Part shown: positions 49,635-60,174 of the stretch, one piece after another
How positions within the stretch are numbered: the stretch's first letter is position 1
Layout of the letters: every line of letters starts with the position of its first letter
Assembly (NCBI GenBank): GCA_013339765.2
Contig: CM023448.1
Location: forward strand, 115,167,100 to 115,231,099
DNA length: 64,000 bases
From: Haemaphysalis longicornis
Lineage: Eukaryota > Arthropoda > Arachnida > Ixodida > Ixodidae
Reading direction: 5' to 3'
Translations under genes and position numbers: made by a program
The notes under the pieces: generated by a model
What the model was told of the DNA's origin: nothing
Database searches by the model: none
Seen by the model: the letters and a program-made list of their open reading frames with translations, nothing else

Positions 49635-49826
49635 CTATATTCCTGGCACACACATTTGTGGGAACAACTTGCATATTTCCATGCACTCCACGTCGTTTCG
49701 GCACACGCGACTACAGTCGGCATAAATTATAGCCAAGCGCTCCTCGAGACGACAGCACTCGCTATTCTTGGGGCAGATTTGAGGTGCAGGATTCGTGTGG
49801 AGAGAATGACAAACTTGCACCGCCAA
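49635..49826 (-). CDS. cysteine-rich ORF, possible terminal exon of a secreted peptide
   Basis: The C-terminal part of this minus-strand ORF reads ICPKNSECCRLEERL, AIIYADCSRVC, RNDVECMEICKLF and PQMCVPGI before a TAG stop. The last 46 residues hold eight cysteines, including CC, C-x3-C, C-x5-C and C-x3-C spacings, typical of a disulphide-rich secreted domain. A splice acceptor could be CTGCCCCAAG just before NSECC. The ATG-started version lacks a signal peptide, so a real gene would supply one from an upstream exon. No family is recognised. Chance ORFs seldom have this cysteine density. Confidence 0.4.
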   Translation of the reverse strand: MAVQVCHSLHTNPAPQICPKNSECCRLEERLAIIYADCSRVCRNDVECMEICKLFPQMCVPGI

Positions 49827-50039
49827 TAAAAAGTAACTTTATATCTCTCGTTTATATCTCTCGAAAGTTCACATATCGAAGTAAGTTTGTATCTCACGAA
49901 AATGGCAAGAAAAAACACAATGTAGGGAGGAATTTTTCATTTTGTGCGAAAACATTCGATGACCCATCGGGTAGAAAAGGCGCCATCCGATATACGTAGC
50001 AGTGAAACGGATCCTAAAGTGGCCGATGGCGACAAAAAA

Positions 50040-50150
50040 ATAAAAGTAAAGTAATTGAGTAGGAAAGAAACTTAGAAAAATGTGTGTATGGATGGGAATG
50101 GACTCGCATCCGGAGTATACGAGTCGAGCACGCGTCACCGATGCGACTGT
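50040..50150 (-). repeat. possible tRNA-derived SINE head
   Basis: Minus strand GTCGCATCGGTGACGCG..., then GCGAGTCCATTCC, resemble degraded A- and B-box regions in tRNA spacing, followed by a T-rich tail as in the other SINE units. Weak. Confidence 0.3.
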
Positions 50151-50744
50151 ATATATACCGCCGCTTCATACTTTTAGCTGACTACCGCAAAGTTCCGAAA
50201 GAGCGCCACCCGAAGTACACAGCTATCAAGTTAAAAATACGGGATGGGCGAACTTACAGGTCAGCTGTGAAAAACTACAAAAAAAAAAAGTGACTGCACC
50301 ACCAACCAAAACCGCGGACATACGAAGAAAAAATACGAGATGTGCGAACTTTCGAGTGAAGTGCGGAAAGGACAAATAAATCACCGAATCATCACATGAA
50401 TAAAGGAATCGTGTTTATTTTGTTCACTCATCGGGACTAAAACCATCGATTTTAGGGGATGGGCGATCCTCTGGGTGTTTTAGTAAACTGGATATTTCAC
50501 CGCTAAACCTGCGGTATTTCTGGGGAGGGCGTTCTCTCGGAACTTTACAGTATAGGTGGACCTTGGGAATTCCTTGTTGCCTTCGACTTGGAAAACGTCC
50601 TCAACCTCGAAGTACAAAGTGTTCGACGTTGCTAAGCACTTCGTTAGGCTGAACGTTAAGGTAACACCACGTTAAGGTTGTGTATAAGCATAAAGACATA
50701 ACCACTCAGGGGGATTGGCAGTGACGGCGAGAGCTGATGTGAGA

Positions 50745-51180
50745 TGGGGGGGTGGTGGTGATTTATTAAGAAAGGAGGGAAGAGAAAAGAACTGGGGATA
50801 TTTTTTGAACTCAACGGGGAGTTAAACCTCATACAACCCAGTCTAGGGAAGAGGAGTAGGGGTTTCAAGATAGGAAGAGAGGGAATAAAGAGAAGAGAGG
50901 GAGGAGAGTGGGGGAAAGTCTATGTCACGTTCGCCTCGTCCATTGCTCGACGGCTACAAACGCTGCACTAGTCCTTTCGCGGCCAGGGAGTTAAGTAAGT
51001 GCTGGAAGACCTCCCGTCGGATGGAGTCCGGTCCCGTGGGGAACAGGAAGTCTTCCAGCGTGTGGCTTGGTGCACCGAGTCGCTGGAGTGCGGCCCGGAG
51101 CTCATTCCCCGCGGTGTCATGCTGGCGGCAAGGCCACAGTAAGTTCTCGAGCGTCTCGGACTCTGCTCACGGCCGTTTCA
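50745..51180 (-). mobile_element. I/R1-type non-LTR retrotransposon 3' end
   Basis: Minus-strand fragment with the last part of the polyprotein (51175-50954), a purine/pyrimidine-biased 3' UTR, and AATAAA (complement of 50762-50767) at the end. Strongly 5'-truncated. Confidence 0.75.
50954..51175 (-). pseudogene. retrotransposon polyprotein C-terminus (RNase H-distal)
   Basis: An open minus-strand frame of about 70 codons reading SETLENLLWPCRQHD, NELRAALQRLGAPSHTLEDF and FPTGPDSIRREVFQHLL to the stop at 50954-50956. The 'E.leHilw.C...d..R' block followed by this tail is what I recall at the C-terminus of abundant tick non-LTR polyproteins, after the RNase H domain. The frame is intact here but the element is truncated, so it is a pseudogene. 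Confidence 0.7.
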
Positions 51181-52291
51181 CCCATGCCCAATAAACTGCG
51201 ACGTCAAAATACCCGCTAGAGGGGATTGACCAATGACAATGACAGCTGCCGCAGTTGGAGCTCATGGCCGATTTACCAATTCTATTGGCTGCAACGTCAA
51301 CGTATACATCCGAAGAAGCACCCAGGGGTGTTCAATGTGACGTTAAATTTAATGCTTTCGCATTCACAACAACTCTTTACAAGTGTTTAGGTGTCCTCGA
51401 ACCTTTTTTTCCCGGGCTAATTTCTGAGGGTCGAAGCATCTACTAAGTCATCTACAGGCATCGCTGATGAACGTCTACCTTTCGAGAATGAAAATGGCGT
51501 TTTGCATGCGTACCTATGCGGTTGCGGTATGTTTCGCACGATGCTGAAAACCCAGCTTGCGGAGCAGCGTTCGCCGACAAGCTCTCTACGTATACGAGCA
51601 CGCTGTACTACTCGAGCAGAGCTTTTGAAGCAGGGCCCCATCTCGAGAACCAGCGCGGGTTTTCGACCTGCGAGGGGCGCAGTGCTGTTCCGGAGAGGAC
51701 GCCGTCACGCCGGCCGCGCGATCACTGAACCCTCCGCTTTTGTAACGCGCACGCTAACAACCGTACGCGCACGCGGGACACTTGTGCGCGCGCTGGGCAT
51801 GCAGAGCCGTACTTAAAATGTTAATGCGCGCTTCCACAGTGCGGCACACGGACCACACAGGGGGAATGGCGAAAGGAGAGCCGGGAACGACGACCATCAA
51901 TGGTGGGTCGCTAAGTGATTTGGACCAGCCCAAGGCAAGGCGGTCGAAGGCAACGTTCGAAGATGCACGGTGTGTCCATACGCGCTTCACCCGCTCACTG
52001 GTTCTGTGCAGCGCTTCGTGTGCGCGCACTGCCAAGTTGCAGAGTTGGACAGCTTTGCCGCCCCTCAAAGAGAGCCACTTTCTCGACCTCGCCTGAATTT
52101 GGACGTAGAATGAACGTCTTACCAACTTATGTGCTAGCATTCGCCGGAGAGAATGCCAGCAAGTCGTTCGCTGTGTATCTCCGAGAATTCGGTGCCAAAA
52201 TTGCGCCTGGCTATTCTTGCTGAACGTTTTAGAACCCGCAACATTAGAATAAACTTATTTTGTTCAACGGTTCCACCTGAACGGAAGCAAG
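51181..52291. other. no recognisable gene
   Basis: CpG-rich sequence at 51500-52100 gives overlapping ORFs of 60-130 codons on both strands; none has a recognisable domain. Confidence 0.45.
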
Positions 52292-52340
52292 ATGGCGCTT
52301 TTGTTTCAGTGCACAGGCGGTTTGCTAGGGAGAAGACTAA
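52292..52340 (+). CDS. candidate short first exon
   Basis: AGCAAGATGGCG is a strong Kozak start; 16 codons (MALLFQCTGGLLGRRL) run to CTAAA before GTGAGTAGG, a good donor. The N-terminus is hydrophobic then basic, as in a mitochondrial presequence or signal anchor. No downstream exon was identified, and read-through gives a stop at once, so the call depends on the donor being used. Confidence 0.25.
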
Positions 52341-55300
52341 AGTGAGTAGGCAACAAACAATATGTCGTATATATTCATTTGCGCACCTATAATAAAAACT
52401 GATAAAGGATGAAAAAATGTTCAGTAATAAAAGGAAGCCTGAGGATCTTGATCCTCATTTTAACCTCAATTCCGACATCAAGCCCACTCTTCGTACACAT
52501 TGTTGACTGAAGTTGCCGATAAAACCGCCGAGCTAATTAACGCATTCAACATGCGCGCAGCTGCCCCTCACCTCACTCGCCTCAACTCTCCCTCAGGCGG
52601 TAAAATTTCGGTCATTTTAGGTTGAAGTTGGTCTGACGAAGCCGGAATCTTATGAGGTTGCGCATATCTGCACCCGCCGTATCCTCGCGAGTCCCGACAG
52701 CTAGTACCAGTGAGTATTTGTTTGCCACGCCTTAGCTCCGTGTCTACTCTCATTTCCGTGCAATAATTAAAGCAGCAGTCGAGGCTTTGCGCTGTGAGGC
52801 CAATCGTAGGCGTGGGTTGCAACTTCCGACTTAGGTGAAAGATTGCGCGTGAGGGGAGAAGTTAACTGTTAATACTTTCTTTTGCCAGTAAAAATATAAA
52901 TCCATACCACAACTCGCAACGCACGTTCGGGGCTTGTATCTTTGCGTTGAGCTGCTATGTTTTGCGTTTGTGTGTTTTCTCTCGCCTTCTAAGAATTTCC
53001 GTTTAAACAGGTCGGGGGTTCTTTTTTTTTTTTTGCGACAGTATGCCCGTTGGCATAAATACTATGCTACAAGTATAGGTTAACTCCCGTTTCGCGAACA
53101 AACGCAAGGAGGGAGCGGTGGTGGGGTCCCCATATCCACCGATGGAGGTCAGGTGGTCTGCCAGGGTGGAGGCCCGCTACGCAGACGGGAAGCCTGCAGC
53201 GAAGCGGTAGAGTGCCTCCGCCTTTAGGGCCTAAGTGGACTACTGCTGCCATGCCGTGCCGCAAGGGTACCTAACATGTTTACGACAAACAAGCGAAACA
53301 ATGTTTACGACAAACAATAAGCTAATGAGTATGCACACGGACCCTGCAGCAAACCCCAACCTTTCTCGTAGCATTCTCACTTAAACATTAAAGCGTATTG
53401 AGGTATGGTACAAAACCCGGAGCAGTCCTCCTGCATAAAATTTATCCTTTGGGAAAAAGAGTTTCTGCGGAATCCTTTAAACTCTGTGATCATGACCACA
53501 GGTATACCGCGACGTACGTGCGAACGTGCGATCGGACATGTGCGCTCAATTCCTTGGATTTCGGCTACATAAAATGCCAACTAGAAAAATCAGCCCCGAT
53601 AGCATCTACTTAGTTATTGTTTTACTATTCTCTCTATTCGGATTCGGAATGAGAGGATGCTACCTATAAAAAAAAGTAAAGGGGCAATTCTATGGCTACG
53701 CGGAGAAGCTAAAATCAGCGGCGGGACTGTCTATGCTGCACCAAACTGTGCCGAGAGTGAGCGTGGGAGTCCGGCGGAGGCCGGTCCACCGGTGGCCACT
53801 CACGAAAGAGGATGGCAGCGTACTCCGTACTCGTCCCCGGCGAAAGTTCGAAGCGCCGATCCTCCCCTGGCTTTGTCCCTCGATGCGTTGTTGCTTACGC
53901 TCGCACGATTCGGTATGCGCTCTCTACGCGCGGGCGACTGCACTGTGCTACATCAGCTAATTTCGTTTTAATGACTCCTGAACATTTCTTGAGCGCTTCT
54001 CTGAACCGCAATAAGAAACTGGACGGTGGCTTACGCCCCGCCGCACTGTCGTGAGTAGCGGGACGAAATGCGGCTATTCCAAGAACCCGAAAGCGCACCA
54101 TGCATGTTGGGAACCGGCTTCGGGTACTCAGTTGTCGTATCGCTCAGAAGGTTGGAAAGACTTTCTTTTCCCTATTTTACTGATAACCACAATTATATCC
54201 TCTTTAGCCAGTAATCGCTTTCGTTTTGCTGTTGTTGTAGATTCAAACACACGATAAAACGTGGACAGCTACAAATATTAAAAACGTATGATCAATTAGC
54301 AGGCGCTAATTCCAACCGATAATGCTAACAACATATGTGCTGAGGCTACGACGGAACTGCGATACGAAGCGTTACCAAGCAGCACGCCCGCCGCGGCCTG
54401 GTAACACCCCGAAGTCCTTAATTGCGCTTCCGATTTCGCATTTTGGTGACAATCCAATACTTTGTAGAGTTGAGCACAATAATGAACAGGGACGGTAAAA
54501 AAAAAACAGCACGTAAGGGCGCTACTACAATTGAAATTTATCATGTGTCTTCGTCTTTTCACCGTCACTGTCCATTTTTGCGCTCAAGTCTACGAATTAT
54601 GGGATATCAATCTACTAGGCCGGTTGATAACGTTACAATACAATATTTTAGATTTACTTTAAACTTAGAAAGCTGTATTCTACAAAGTTGTGCGTACCGC
54701 ACGAGTAGCCCTCACTCGTAGTGCGGGATTGGCCAACCAAAGAATCGATCGCGAGAAACCTTCGTGTTCAACCATCGTGATCGTTAGACGGAGGGGTGCA
54801 TGATTTTTTTGATCATTTTGTTCATTCGCGGAGACTGACCCTCGTGCAAAGCGGAAGTTTAGTTAGGCAGTTATATTGGCTACCCGCGGCTCGCTCACCC
54901 ACACATTCATCGGCACTGCCTAGTCTACGGCGGCTATCCTGATATTGAGGAAAAGTAGATGAGATGCCGCATGCGGATGACCTTTTTCCTATTCAGTTTT
55001 CATATATATATAGTACGCTAGAGACATATATGAGGGATTCTATCAAAGAAGGTTGGCAGGGATTGCAACCATGCGAATAAAAAGGTTTAGCAGTTTTTTT
55101 GCAGTTGCGATATATACGAAAATGCAGAAAAGAAAGCCAGGAAAAGGTTAGCCGCGTGCGGCTGCCTTATTAAAAACATATATTCTGCGGCTGACATATC
55201 AAAGCAACTCCTGTATTCACAGCTGATATACGTAAAGGTGACATGGATGTTGAACGCTATTTGACTGACAAGAATACACTCTATGAAATCGCCGCAAGTG

Positions 55301-55430
55301 GGCTTCACCACAATGATCTAGGACGACCAATCAGCGTAGCCAAATGTGCGACTAAAGCCAAGGACGAGACCAAGCAAGCGATTAGAGTAAAAAATTACGC
55401 CCATCTCCCCGCGAGGGAATTAACCCTGGT
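52341..55430. other. no recognisable gene
   Basis: No domain or convincing splice pair. A T-run lies near 53022-53034. Possible repeat debris at 53100-53270 is CpG-rich with an antisense ORF. A 63-codon ORF at 55243-55434 (MDVERYLTDKNTLYE...) is Lys/Ala-rich with no family. Confidence 0.4.
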
Positions 55431-55909
55431 GTGATGCGACGCATCGGGGGGTTCAATTAGTGTTTCCATTGGGTTGATTCTCTAAATCGCGTAAAACGTG
55501 TTGTGAACGCGTAGGATGCATTTCCATCACATGCGGCTGTTCTCATACGCGGGAAGAAGAATCAAGTCAAGCACGACGTAGTCAAGCACGAAGTAGTCAA
55601 AGCAAGGTCACGTCAGTGCGAGAGCGAGCACTTGACTGAACCGCCGCAGCGCGATCCCGCTTTATATTCACAGCGATTGAAGGAGAGGACACAACGGCGG
55701 AGAGTCGCGCATGCGCGCACTTGCGCGCACCGGAGCAGTTGTTAACTCAGCGGGGCGCGCGCCAACCAAGCGCGCCAGCTGTGGTATGCTAATGAGCCGG
55801 AGTGAGAGTGTTGCACACAGCTGTGGGAGAGAAGAACGGAGGAGGGATGCGGACGGACGCCGCGACGACGACGCAGGAGGGACAAGCCCGAGAGCAAGAG
55901 ATGCGTCGC

Positions 55910-56803
55910 ATCTAAAAAATGGCCGCGTATCTGCTCCTTTCGTTGCGAATGACAACGAAAGACGATAGTCGACTGGCATCCCTTCTCTTTCCCGCTCACC
56001 TCTCATGCTGTTGCTCTCCCGTCTCGTCCCTCGGAAGATAACACGCTAGAGGTTTGCTCAAGTCAATTTATATTTACCGCGTTCTACTGCTCCAGGCCGT
56101 GTGCCTCGATGCCAGCGCTGCCGTACGGTGGAGGTAGACGTGATGCGAGGTACCCTTCTACAATGTTTATGGTACCACGTTGCCCTGCTCCACGTGCATT
56201 TCAAAAGTAACGTGGAACATATCTAGTTGAACCTTTCGTTACTGTTGCCGTTTGATCACTTAAACTTCCGCACGAGCAGGCGACCAAGCACCCATGAATT
56301 TTTCAATAAAGGGAACACTGGAAATACCCCTTACGTATATTTTCTGCCTCACATTTGCGTAATTCTTTGTTCTTGTTCTCAACAATGTTGACAAGCATGA
56401 AGATTGCCACCGCACTTATAGACGTTTATATTTGGCTGTGGGTATATAAGACTATTGCGCAGATTCAGTTCCACTTCGGCCGGGTGGCTGAATCGAGTCA
56501 CATCTTTTGGTTGTAAGCAACTCGAAATTGTTTGTATGTTAATCTTTTGTCTACAATCAACTTGAAGCTGTTTATATGTTTCTGTAAGTGTCTGTTACTT
56601 GCAGCCTTCGCGCTCTATTAGTTTTGTAGCAACCGCCTCCGCACTTGTTTAATTGTTTCTGGTTGTTACATTGTATCATTGGTACGAGGATTTTTTAATA
56701 ATAAATTTATCCTTTCAAGACAGAGAGGTAGACATACAGACATATACAGACAGACCAAAATTTCTGCGTTTAAGTAGCCCAAGAAAAAGTATCGTCTTTA
56801 AAA
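55910..56803 (-). repeat. dispersed repeat family, copy 2 (minus)
   Basis: Reverse complement of the 41436-42190 repeat over its whole length, with about 140 bases more, mostly in the CTGT-rich and TTACTTGCAG regions. The end next to 55910 carries the palindrome AGATGCGTCGCATCT (55899-55913), and GATGCGACGCATC occurs again at 55435-55447. Confidence 0.9.
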
Positions 56804-58202
56804 ATAGAATCCTCTCTGGGACTCGGCGTTGGGGCGCTGTTCCATATCTTCACCCACAAGAGGCCGTTCGTCTGTGCCCTTTTCCTCTTTGTTTTACTCT
56901 ATTTCGCAAATGGCGTTCTTCGCTCGCGCTACTTTGCCAAAGCGGATCGAGAGAATAGTTTGCCGTGAACTCGGAGGCTTTCCCTGCGAACTTGCGCAGT
57001 TCAGCAGAGGGCACGACGCCGCTTGCGTATTCATGCGGGCCACGGAGAAAGCTTACTTTGAAAATTTGTTCGCTCCGCACACCGCTCTGCCAGCCCTGAG
57101 AGAACGACAAGCGTGGGGTTTCAAGTCAGCCCCGGCCTTGGTAATAGTCTGGCGGGCTCACTATATTGGCGCATACGGTACACAGCGGCGGCCCCGCGCG
57201 CACACAAAACCCTCTGTCTTTCGGCGTACCTAGCCAAAAGGAAAGTTGGCGAGCTCTAAGAAGTGCGCCGAATGGAAGAAGAGACTTTTTCTCTCGACGA
57301 CTGCCGTCTGCGCCCGGACGCTGGCTTTCCCCTCAGTGCCGTGCGCGCCCGTCTGCAGCGTCGGTTCGCCGCTCGCGACGCTTTGAGACTGCGACGGCGG
57401 CGGCAATGACTTTTTCGTGACGCTTGCAGAAATGGAAGGCGCTGCGCCAGCGACGGTCGCAGCGGAAAAAAAAAGAAAGAAAAAGGAGGGGAAATGAATG
57501 AAGGAGAGAGAAAAAATGGAGAAAGGTTGAAAGCAAACTACTAAGAGAAGGGGGTTGAAAGTACTCGAGCCGGCGCCATCGCCTTGACGAAGCCGGCTGG
57601 CTTGCCTAAAAATGGCCCGCTTCTCGCCTCACCGGGTTGCCTGACTGTCCCGTGGCTCTGCGTCGCGTCGAGCATGGGAAGAGGAAATACGCGCAGAAAA
57701 AGCGAACCGCAAACACTTACGCAGTACGGGAACGAAAATGAAAAGAACACGATTAAAAAAAAAAGGCCCGAATGCAAAAAAAAAAATGAATTAGATATAC
57801 AGAAGCTGAGAGAACACTGGAAAGAGTCGGCCACGAACTGCGTGGCTTATGCGTTTTGGTAGGCGGGGAGAGAGGTGCAGAAAAGAAGAATGTCGCGATG
57901 ATGGAAGATGAAGAATGGAAGAGAGCGGCGACCCGGCGTGGAAACGAGAAAAGGGAGGCCGCAAATGGAGGTGCACTTCTGAGCGGTATACACGCATGCG
58001 GAACCGGAAGCCGCGCTGCATGCATGCAGTGCGCACCTATAAAGCCCGCGAGAAAAATACGCTGGCGCTGGACAATGTGGACACGCAATAGGAGCAGGCG
58101 GTGACACGGCTTGCAGCTTCCCTTAGCTCCTCCTAGAGCCCGGCGGCGCATATGAGCGCGTCGCGAAGGGGTCACTGGCTACGGCTGCCGCGGAAGACAG
58201 AG
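56804..58202. other. no proven gene; CpG-rich region
   Basis: GC-rich sequence 56820-57420. At 57432 a start AGAAATGGAAGGC preceded by CTTGCAG gives 21 codons (MEGAAPATVAAEKKRKKK...), nuclear-protein-like, but no donor follows before the stop. A minus-strand TTTATAGG near 58035 may be TATA-like. Purine-rich runs near 57460-57530 and 57755-57790. Confidence 0.35.
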
Positions 58203-58253
58203 GAGAGAGAGAGAGAGAGATGAGAGCTATAGAGAGAGAGAGAGAGAGAAGAG

Positions 58254-58318
<65 letters not shown>
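58203..58318 (+). repeat. (GA)n microsatellite at a retrotransposon 3' end
   Basis: About 115 bases of GA with a few breaks. On the minus strand it directly follows GATCAATAAA of the 58.3-58.7-kb element, so the array grew from, or replaced, the element tail. Confidence 0.9.
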
Positions 58319-58725
58319 TTTATTGATCCATAGCCAGGGAAAATTGAGCGGTGGATGATCTGCGTTGCTGTAGCGCTAATCATCTAGGGTGGGCGGTGGC
58401 CCTATTCCATGTTGCCATGGCCTTCAGCTGCTCATCTATCCTGGATCACCAGTCAGGCCGCGCTGGTTAGCCATGGCCTCGCTGTACAGCAGGGCCTCCC
58501 CACCTCTCCGTGGATGGTGTCAGGACCTCTGGGAGTTCCTTTACATTCGCGCACTCCCACACCATGTGGCAGAGCGTGCTTGGGCGGCCGCAGAATTTGA
58601 AGTTGAAACTGTGTACAGACTGGGGTGAATCATGTGCAACAGCCTGGCACGTGGCATAGAAATCGTCTGAAGTCTTTTTAACTGAGTTTCTTCCTCTTTG
58701 GTGATTTTCGGATAAGGATGTGGGT
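58319..58725 (-). mobile_element. I-clade non-LTR retrotransposon 3' end, decayed
   Basis: Minus strand: EEETQLKRLQTISMPRARLL and MIHPSLYT in one frame, FKFCGRPSTLCHMVWEC in a second, and EALLYSEAMANQRGL in a third, then a short 3' UTR with AATAAA. This is the segment after RNase H in I-clade polyproteins, with the C-x2-C...H...C zinc knuckle (CGRP...HMVWEC region). At least two frameshifts and two stops. The plus-strand element at the end of the window belongs to the same family. Confidence 0.8.
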
Positions 58726-59744
58726 ATTTCCTTCAGGCCACCCTGCATTGTTTAAGTATATCCCTGGTGCGTGGTGGGATCGGTGGGAGTAGCGACGGTG
58801 GATTTGCTTGATCTTCTGTGACGGTGGGGAGGGCAGTAGTTGTTACTCTGTGGGAATGACACATAAAACATTAAGTGTTTGTTGCCGCTGTTAAGCTTCG
58901 CTCGGAGAAAATAACAGCGATTCAATGGGCCGTGGCTAACAATATTATGGGTAAATCGCCTCAAAAGCACTCTAGTGTGGCACCAGTTGCAGCATGGTGA
59001 AACCGGAAATGTTTGTACTGGCGAGCACGAGGTGTCCCGATCAACTGTACAGCGCTCGTAGTTTCTGCGCCATGGTTTTCTTTCTTAGCCGAAATTCAAG
59101 CCTGTTTATGTACGTCTAGCCCAACAACGCCTTAGGAGACCATAACACGTGAAAGTAAAAAAAAAAAAAATCACGGTGTTGGCGTTCCTGCGATGTCGCC
59201 CCCCGCAATTTTCTCGCAACATCGCTCAGCTTCTTTTAGACAGGTTTATGCGACCTTTGTCTTACCTCTTGCGTGACGACTTAACACGTAGGGAAGCCTT
59301 TAACCTACGGAATAAATCGAGCGAGGATAAATATTAAGGAAATTCGTGCCGGCGCTTCTCATCGTGTCCCAGGCAAACAAGCGGCCTCTGTTTAGAGATT
59401 GAAAGTATCCATGTAACGTCAGCACAGGCGCATTGAAGGCTTCATTTCGCGGTTTTAAGGTGGAAAAATCGGCATCCCATCTCGATCGCCCTCAGGTGAG
59501 GCGTAAAGCATGTCATGTTTCACATTTGAAGACATTGCAGCAAGGTGGTGGACCCTGGCGTTCACGCACCTATTTTTTGCACGCCGGTGTTCGTTAGTCT
59601 TTCACGACGGTTAAGCTTGCCGGCATTGCTCTGCTTCGATTTGTCCAGTAACCGGGCATTCTACTGCGAAGCAGTATACCTCTACCAGCCAAGAAAATTT
59701 TCGTGTCCGCGTCAGCAGAAAAACGCCAGGCTAAATAAAAGAAG
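58726..59744. other. no recognisable gene
   Basis: Some upstream sequence of the adjacent I-clade element may continue to about 58.8 kb. The rest shows only an A-run at 59158-59170 and short ORFs. Confidence 0.4.
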
Positions 59745-59832
59745 TTACTGGTACCGCCAGGAATCGAACCTGAACCTGAATAGAGAAACGGAGCGACAGC
59801 CCGTCGTCTTACCGACTAAGCTACGCCCCACA
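59745..59832 (-). repeat. tRNA-derived SINE head
   Basis: Minus strand TAGCTTAGTCGG (A box, complement of 59812-59823) and GGTTCGATTCC (B box, complement of 59760-59770) in a tRNA-like frame with a somewhat long middle, then a CTTCTTTTATTT tail. Good box matches, no paired acceptor stem. Confidence 0.7.
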
Positions 59833-60138
59833 CGAGGAGACTGGGGAGACAGACTGGTGTGCCCAACAGGCACAGCGTCGGTTCTACCACCTCCGCTCAT
59901 TCAAAGCCCTCGTGTGAAGGGCAAACCACATAATGTATCATAACGGCGTCCATGTAATTTGGATTAGCGGCGAACGGCCCTGGGGAAAGTGTCAGGGCCT
60001 CGGAGGCGACGCATGGAAACAACAGTGAAGGGGAGGCAGTGAGAGAGATGACGCTGCGCGTCGCCGCGCCCTCCTCCTCACCATTCGCCAGATGCTTCTC
60101 TGCGTTTTCTTTCCGCTGTCGCTACTGCGTTCGCTTAC

Positions 60139-60174
60139 CTCGGTTACGCTGGACGCCGCCCCAGAGAAACCCAT
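60139..60174 (-). CDS. candidate short first exon
   Basis: Minus strand: CTACATGGG start (complement of 60172-60174), 12 codons (MGFSGAASSVTE), then CCGAG before GTAAGCG, a consensus donor in phase 0. The upstream 60 bases carry no repeat signature. Without a visible second exon it remains a candidate. MGFSG is not a myristoylation match I would insist on. Confidence 0.3.

Noticed and set aside
57432..57497. 21-codon Lys-rich ORF after a CAG acceptor-like site
   Set aside because: No donor before the stop and an A-rich tract explains the lysines.
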